DNA of 64,000 nucleotides from SXOA01 sp046593355 (GTDB lineage Bacteria; Planctomycetota; Planctomycetia; Pirellulales; Pirellulaceae): positions 1 to 64,000 of the forward strand of contig JBKJNY010000179.1 in assembly GCA_046593355.1 (NCBI GenBank). The letters are read 5' to 3'. Below, one piece after another: positions 61,866 to 64,000 of the stretch; within the stretch, counting starts at the first letter, position 1; every line of letters begins with the position of its first letter. A model generated the notes under the pieces. That model was not told where the DNA came from. It made no database searches and worked only from the letters and a program-made list of their open reading frames with translations. The translations under genes were made by a program, and so were the position numbers.

Positions 61866-63923
61866 ATGTCCTTAACAACCCAGCTCAAAAACGTGAATAA
61901 AAAGCACCTCGTCCAGGGGGGCAACGCGTCCGTGACAGACCTACCGAGCGACCGCCTGCTGGCGCTCTACCGGGCGATGCTCGTCATCCGCCTGACCGAG
62001 GAGGAGCTGGCCCGCTGCCACCAACGCGGGCTGGTTCACGGGGCCTGCCATACCTATGTCGGGCAGGAGGCGGTGGCGACCGGCATCTGTGCCCATCTGC
62101 GGAAGGAGGACGTCGTCTTCAGCACCCACCGGGGCCACGGCCACGCGCTCGCCAAGGGGGCCCATCCCCGCGAGCTGATGGCCGAGCTCTTCGGCCGCCA
62201 GACCGGGCTCTCTCGCGGGCGGGGCGGCAGCATGCATCTCTTCTCTCCCGAGATTGGCATGATGGGGACCAGCGGCATCGTCGGCCCGTGCATCCTGCAA
62301 GCCTGCGGCGGCGGGTATAGCTTCAAGGTGAAGGGGACGGACAACGTGGCGGCGGCGTTCTTCGGGGACGGGGCGTCCAACAACGGCGCGTTCCACGAAG
62401 GGCTGAACATGGCCAGCATCTGGAAGCTGCCGGCCCTGTTCGTTTGCGAAAACAACCAGTACGCCACCGAAGTTCCTCTTTCTTATGCTGCTGGAAATCC
62501 GAACGTTGCCGCCAGGGCCGCGGCCTATGGAATGCCCGGCGTCGAAGTGGACGGCAACGATGTTCGGGCCGTTTTTGAAGTTGCCGCGGATGCAGTCGAA
62601 CGGGCTCGCTCCGGCGGTGGACCCACGCTCATCGAATGCAAAACGTATCGCACCCGCGCTCATGCCGAAGGGATGGGAGATTTTGGCTATCGCACCAAGG
62701 AAGACGTGGAATCTTGGAAGACTAAGTGTCCTATCCAGCGGCTGCGGCAATCTATTCTCGACGAAGGTGCCGCTTCCGTCGCGGAGCTGGATGCGATTGA
62801 TGCCGAAGTGCAGAAGCTGGTGCATGAGTCGCGTGACTTCGCGGAAAAGAGCCCCTGGCCGGAGCCGGCGACCGCGGCGGAGCACATCTATGCAATCGAT
62901 GCACGCCCACGCAAAGCCGTGGGCGTGGCACCCAGCGGTGAAACTACGCGAGAAATCACCTATACCCAAGCAACCACCGAAGCGCTCACCGAGGAAATGG
63001 CCGCCAACCCGCACATCTTTGTGATGGGAGAAGGGATCGGCAAGCGTGGCGGCAACTTCCGCACGACAGCCGGCCTGTACGAGCTGCACGGCCCGGTGCG
63101 GCTCTGCGATACGCCAATCTGCGAGCGCGGTTTCGTCGGCCTGGCCTGCGGAGCGGCGATGACGGGGACGCGGCCAGTGATTGACTTCATGTTCGCCGAC
63201 TTCGTGCTGGACAGCGTCGGCGAGATCATCAATCAAATCGCCAAAATGCAGTACATGAGCAGCGGCCGGCTGAAAATGCCGGTCCTCCTTCGCGGCTGCG
63301 TCGGCATCGGCCACTCGGCGGCCACGCACCACAGCGGCAACTACTACGCGATGTATTGCCAGGTTCCCGGCCTGCGCGTCGTGGTTCCCTCCACGCCCTA
63401 CGACGCGAAGGGCCTAATGAAGCGTGCTCTCCGCTGCCAGGATCCCGTGCTGTTCCTCGAGCCGCGCGAGCTGATGAACATCAAAGGCCCGGTTCCCACG
63501 GAGGACTACGAAATTGAGTTCGGCCATGCGTCCGTCGTCCGCGAAGGCAAAGACCTGACCGTCGTCGCCATCGGCCGCATGGCCCACGTTACTGCCGGCT
63601 TGCTCGACCAGCTCGCCACGGAGCAAATCTCCGTCGAGCTTATCGACCCGCGCACCGTTCTGCCGCTTGATGTGGAAACCATCCGACAGTCCGTCGCCAA
63701 GACCGGCCGGCTGCTCATCGTGGATGAAGCCTATGCCCCATGCAGCATCGGAGCCGAAATCGCCGCCCAGATCGCCGACGCCGGCTTCGACGACCTCGAC
63801 GCTCCGATTCGCCGCGTTAACGGCCTGTTCACCCCCACGCCCTACAGTCCGTCGCTGGAAAAAGCGGTGGTGCCGAGCGTGGATGAAGTGCTAAAGGCGA
63901 TACGTGATTTGGTGAGGGAATAG
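61866..63923 (+). CDS. Fused alpha-beta 2-oxoacid (pyruvate/acetoin type) dehydrogenase E1
   Basis: A 685-residue protein joining E1-alpha (about 25-340) and E1-beta (about 360-685), which are separate subunits in most bacteria. Alpha has the thiamine diphosphate motif (FFGDGASNNGAFHEG ... CENNQYATE). Beta has MGEGIGKRGGNF and the potassium/transketolase segments (CERGFVGLACGAAM; GIGHSAATHHSG). It decarboxylates a 2-oxoacid or acetoin and passes the acyl group to E2, whose gene starts three bases later. The joint (residues 346-357) is encoded by a family D repeat. AAAAGGAG precedes the ATG. Confidence 0.93.
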   Translation: MSLTTQLKNVNKKHLVQGGNASVTDLPSDRLLALYRAMLVIRLTEEELARCHQRGLVHGACHTYVGQEAVATGICAHLRKEDVVFSTHRGHGHALAKGAHPRELMAELFGRQTGLSRGRGGSMHLFSPEIGMMGTSGIVGPCILQACGGGYSFKVKGTDNVAAAFFGDGASNNGAFHEGLNMASIWKLPALFVCENNQYATEVPLSYAAGNPNVAARAAAYGMPGVEVDGNDVRAVFEVAADAVERARSGGGPTLIECKTYRTRAHAEGMGDFGYRTKEDVESWKTKCPIQRLRQSILDEGAASVAELDAIDAEVQKLVHESRDFAEKSPWPEPATAAEHIYAIDARPRKAVGVAPSGETTREITYTQATTEALTEEMAANPHIFVMGEGIGKRGGNFRTTAGLYELHGPVRLCDTPICERGFVGLACGAAMTGTRPVIDFMFADFVLDSVGEIINQIAKMQYMSSGRLKMPVLLRGCVGIGHSAATHHSGNYYAMYCQVPGLRVVVPSTPYDAKGLMKRALRCQDPVLFLEPRELMNIKGPVPTEDYEIEFGHASVVREGKDLTVVAIGRMAHVTAGLLDQLATEQISVELIDPRTVLPLDVETIRQSVAKTGRLLIVDEAYAPCSIGAEIAAQIADAGFDDLDAPIRRVNGLFTPTPYSPSLEKAVVPSVDEVLKAIRDLVRE
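62902..62933 (+). repeat. Family D palindrome inside the E1 coding sequence
   Basis: Thirty-one of 32 bases match the copy at 35569-35600. Read in frame it encodes ARPRKAVGVAP, at the alpha-beta fusion joint. Confidence 0.95.
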
Positions 63924-63925
63924 TA

Positions 63926-64000
63926 ATGCCACACCCAATCACCGTTCCGCGACTCGGCTGGTCGATGGAGCAAGGGACGTTCCTCGGCTGGAAAAAGAAG
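63926..64000 (+). CDS. Dihydrolipoamide acyltransferase E2, N-terminal part
   Basis: The first 25 codons of a gene cut by the window edge. They read as the beginning of a lipoyl domain (ITVPRLGWSMEQGTFLGW), as in E2 of pyruvate/acetoin dehydrogenase. It starts two bases after the E1 stop codon, so it is translated with it. Confidence 0.9.
   Translation, partial: MPHPITVPRLGWSMEQGTFLGWKKK

Overview
The window is GC-rich bacterial DNA that most likely comes from a planctomycete. The evidence is gene content typical of that phylum: a Tat-exported DUF1501 protein paired with a DUF1549/DUF1553 cytochrome-like protein, a Gfo/Idh/MocA dehydrogenase coupled to a DUF1080 protein, an iduronate-sulfatase-like enzyme, a very large fused ResB-CcsA protein, an ECF sigma/anti-sigma operon, and many small secreted proteins with no clear relatives. 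No rRNA, tRNA or CRISPR array was seen. The only recognisable mobile gene is one IS4-type transposase.

Layout. 0.8-4.2 kb: a tightly coupled tspO / uvsE-GIY-YIG / DUF6933 operon, facing a cupin and an NmrA-like SDR gene. 4.6-6.2 kb: IS4 transposase and an Rhs relic. 6.3-8.5 kb: Gfo/Idh/MocA + DUF1080 pair. 8.5-18.3 kb: an HD-GYP response regulator, a broken alpha-2-macroglobulin-like tail, a Tat-exported protein, small membrane proteins, a CHASE3/PAS hybrid histidine kinase and DUF1003. 18.4-21.1 kb: DUF433/DUF5615 toxin-antitoxin pair, bestrophin, thiS-thiG. 21.1-28.5 kb: sulfatase, Flp pilin, HDOD regulator with a dead GGDEF-like tail, seven-haem cytochrome. 27.4-33.2 kb: a duplicated-domain membrane protein, fused cytochrome c maturation protein CcsBA, Mn-type SodA. 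34-41.6 kb: an uncharacterised gene pair, then an ECF sigma / anti-sigma / secreted coiled coil / DUF1549-1553 / DUF1501 operon. 42-49 kb: ABC-2 permease, Uma2 nuclease, a probable pseudokinase, a giant pseudopilin. 49-55 kb: accC, accB, M24 peptidase, fumC. 55-64 kb: HigBA-like pair, ABC exporter, Nramp-like transporter, SDR lacking the catalytic lysine, fused 2-oxoacid dehydrogenase E1 and the start of E2.

The most unusual feature is not one gene. At least ten families of short palindromic or inverted repeats occupy the gaps between genes. Many begin 0-9 bases after a stop codon, and several fill the whole gap between two genes. Three copies lie in frame inside coding sequence: in a signal-peptide region, in a kinase-receiver linker, and at the E1-alpha/E1-beta fusion joint. 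One 32-base family has four copies that differ at no more than one position from the commonest form, and one of the four is coding. The window holds no RAYT-type (Y1) transposase to account for them.
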